A stretch of 5,167 nucleotides of DNA. Origin: Candidatus Heimdallarchaeota archaeon (GTDB lineage: Archaea > Asgardarchaeota > Heimdallarchaeia > Heimdallarchaeales > Kariarchaeaceae). Below are positions 4,733 through 5,167 of this stretch, one piece after another. The DNA lies in contig JACZSS010000259.1 in the NCBI GenBank assembly GCA_022574115.1, positions 1-5,167 on the forward strand, read 5' to 3'. The notes beneath the pieces were generated by a model. The model was not told where the DNA came from. It was given only the letters and a program-made list of their open reading frames with translations, and did not search any database. Each line of letters starts with the position of its first letter. Within the stretch, counting starts at the first letter, position 1. Both the position numbers and the translations under genes were made by a program.

Positions 4733-5167
4733 ATGAAAGTTGACTCAATTGTAAATGGGTCAAGTGATCGATGTCCCCATTGTGGCAAGCAGCTTGATTC
4801 TCTCAACCTCTATTCATATTCATTCAAGAAATGGGCTACGCCACTATTTATTTCGTTCATCTCTGTGATGCTTCTGCTTATAGATTTTGCAATTAATAAC
4901 ACATTTAGCTGGTCTCCTTGGGCTGCTGTCGGTATATGGGGTATTTATGTTCCAGTTCAGTTACTCAGAACCACGCCCAATCAAGGGTGGATTATCATTC
5001 CCTTTACTGGGGTCTTGCTTTCATTCTTTTTGTACTTCCTTGATAGAAGAGACCCGCCAAATGACCAGGCATGGGGGCTTGATTGGGCTGGTATTGCCAT
5101 CGTTCCAATTGTCACGTTTCTAGTCATTTTCCCCATATTAGTTCACATCGCAAGGGACGAACCTAAT
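4733..5167 (+). CDS. Membrane protein with an N-terminal CPHC zinc motif (3' end outside the window)
   Basis: From ATG 4733 the frame is open to the window end, giving 145 residues. Residues 14-17 are CPHCG, a zinc-ribbon knuckle, on a short hydrophilic N-terminus. Four hydrophobic segments follow, at about 33-53, 60-78, 85-103 and 117-139, with polar links LRTTPNQG and LDRRDPPNDQAWGLD; RDEPN begins a cytoplasmic-looking tail. Only one Cys pair is seen, so the second half of the ribbon is missing, lies past the window edge, or comes from a second subunit. The layout weakly recalls DUF6320-type proteins, but I do not claim that family. The start is not certain: the frame is open upstream to the stop at 4637-4639, with TTG at 4724 as an alternative. 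No Shine-Dalgarno site is evident; TTATAATA at 4683-4690 is a possible TATA element. Confidence 0.75.
   Translation, partial: MKVDSIVNGSSDRCPHCGKQLDSLNLYSYSFKKWATPLFISFISVMLLLIDFAINNTFSWSPWAAVGIWGIYVPVQLLRTTPNQGWIIIPFTGVLLSFFLYFLDRRDPPNDQAWGLDWAGIAIVPIVTFLVIFPILVHIARDEPN

Noticed and set aside
4887..5123. 78-residue plus-strand frame starting at 4887
   Set aside because: It is an out-of-frame shadow of the zinc-ribbon membrane gene, whose frame is open across the whole stretch with CPHC and four membrane segments.

Overview
The window is AT-rich and mixes live genes with at least two decayed ones. It looks archaeal, and I lean towards an Asgard-type (Heimdall-like) genome, as inference only. 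The reasons are a leucine-rich-repeat (LRR) protein beside a relic of a small GTPase, TATA-box-like elements about 30 bp upstream of start codons (a nearly leaderless arrangement for the acetyltransferase), and a short zinc-binding membrane protein. Nothing in the sequence excludes a bacterium: two genes have good Shine-Dalgarno sites, and the TetR, LtrA and GNAT families occur in both domains.

Layout. 2-334 (+) is the C-terminal end of an unrecognised protein cut by the window edge. 423-1268 (+) is an apparently intact 281-residue LRR protein. 1249-1548 (-) is a truncated, frameshifted remnant that I read as the C-terminal half of a small GTPase; it runs convergently into the LRR gene and overlaps its last 20 bases. 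1629-2189 (+) is a full-length TetR-type regulator with an in-frame TGA inside the helix-turn-helix, so it is probably a pseudogene. 2319-3548 (+) is a complete LtrA-family membrane protein with a TTG start and a strong Shine-Dalgarno site. 3607-4116 (-) is a YhbS-like GNAT acetyltransferase convergent with it. 4117-4732 is a 616-bp divergent intergenic region with several perfect palindromes, a cluster of TAGGT/ACCTA motifs and an 87-bp nested inverted-repeat structure. 4733-5167 (+) is a half-zinc-ribbon membrane protein running off the right edge.

How the genes relate. TetR next to a membrane protein is the usual layout of a local repressor and its target. Here the repressor appears broken, so ltrA may be released from control or read from its own promoter. 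The LRR gene and GTPase relic sit next to each other but converge, and only the LRR gene still looks functional. The acetyltransferase and the zinc-ribbon membrane protein are transcribed away from the palindrome-rich spacer, which is the best place in the window to look for undescribed regulation. I found no CRISPR array, rRNA, tRNA, complete insertion sequence, or convincing new multi-gene system.
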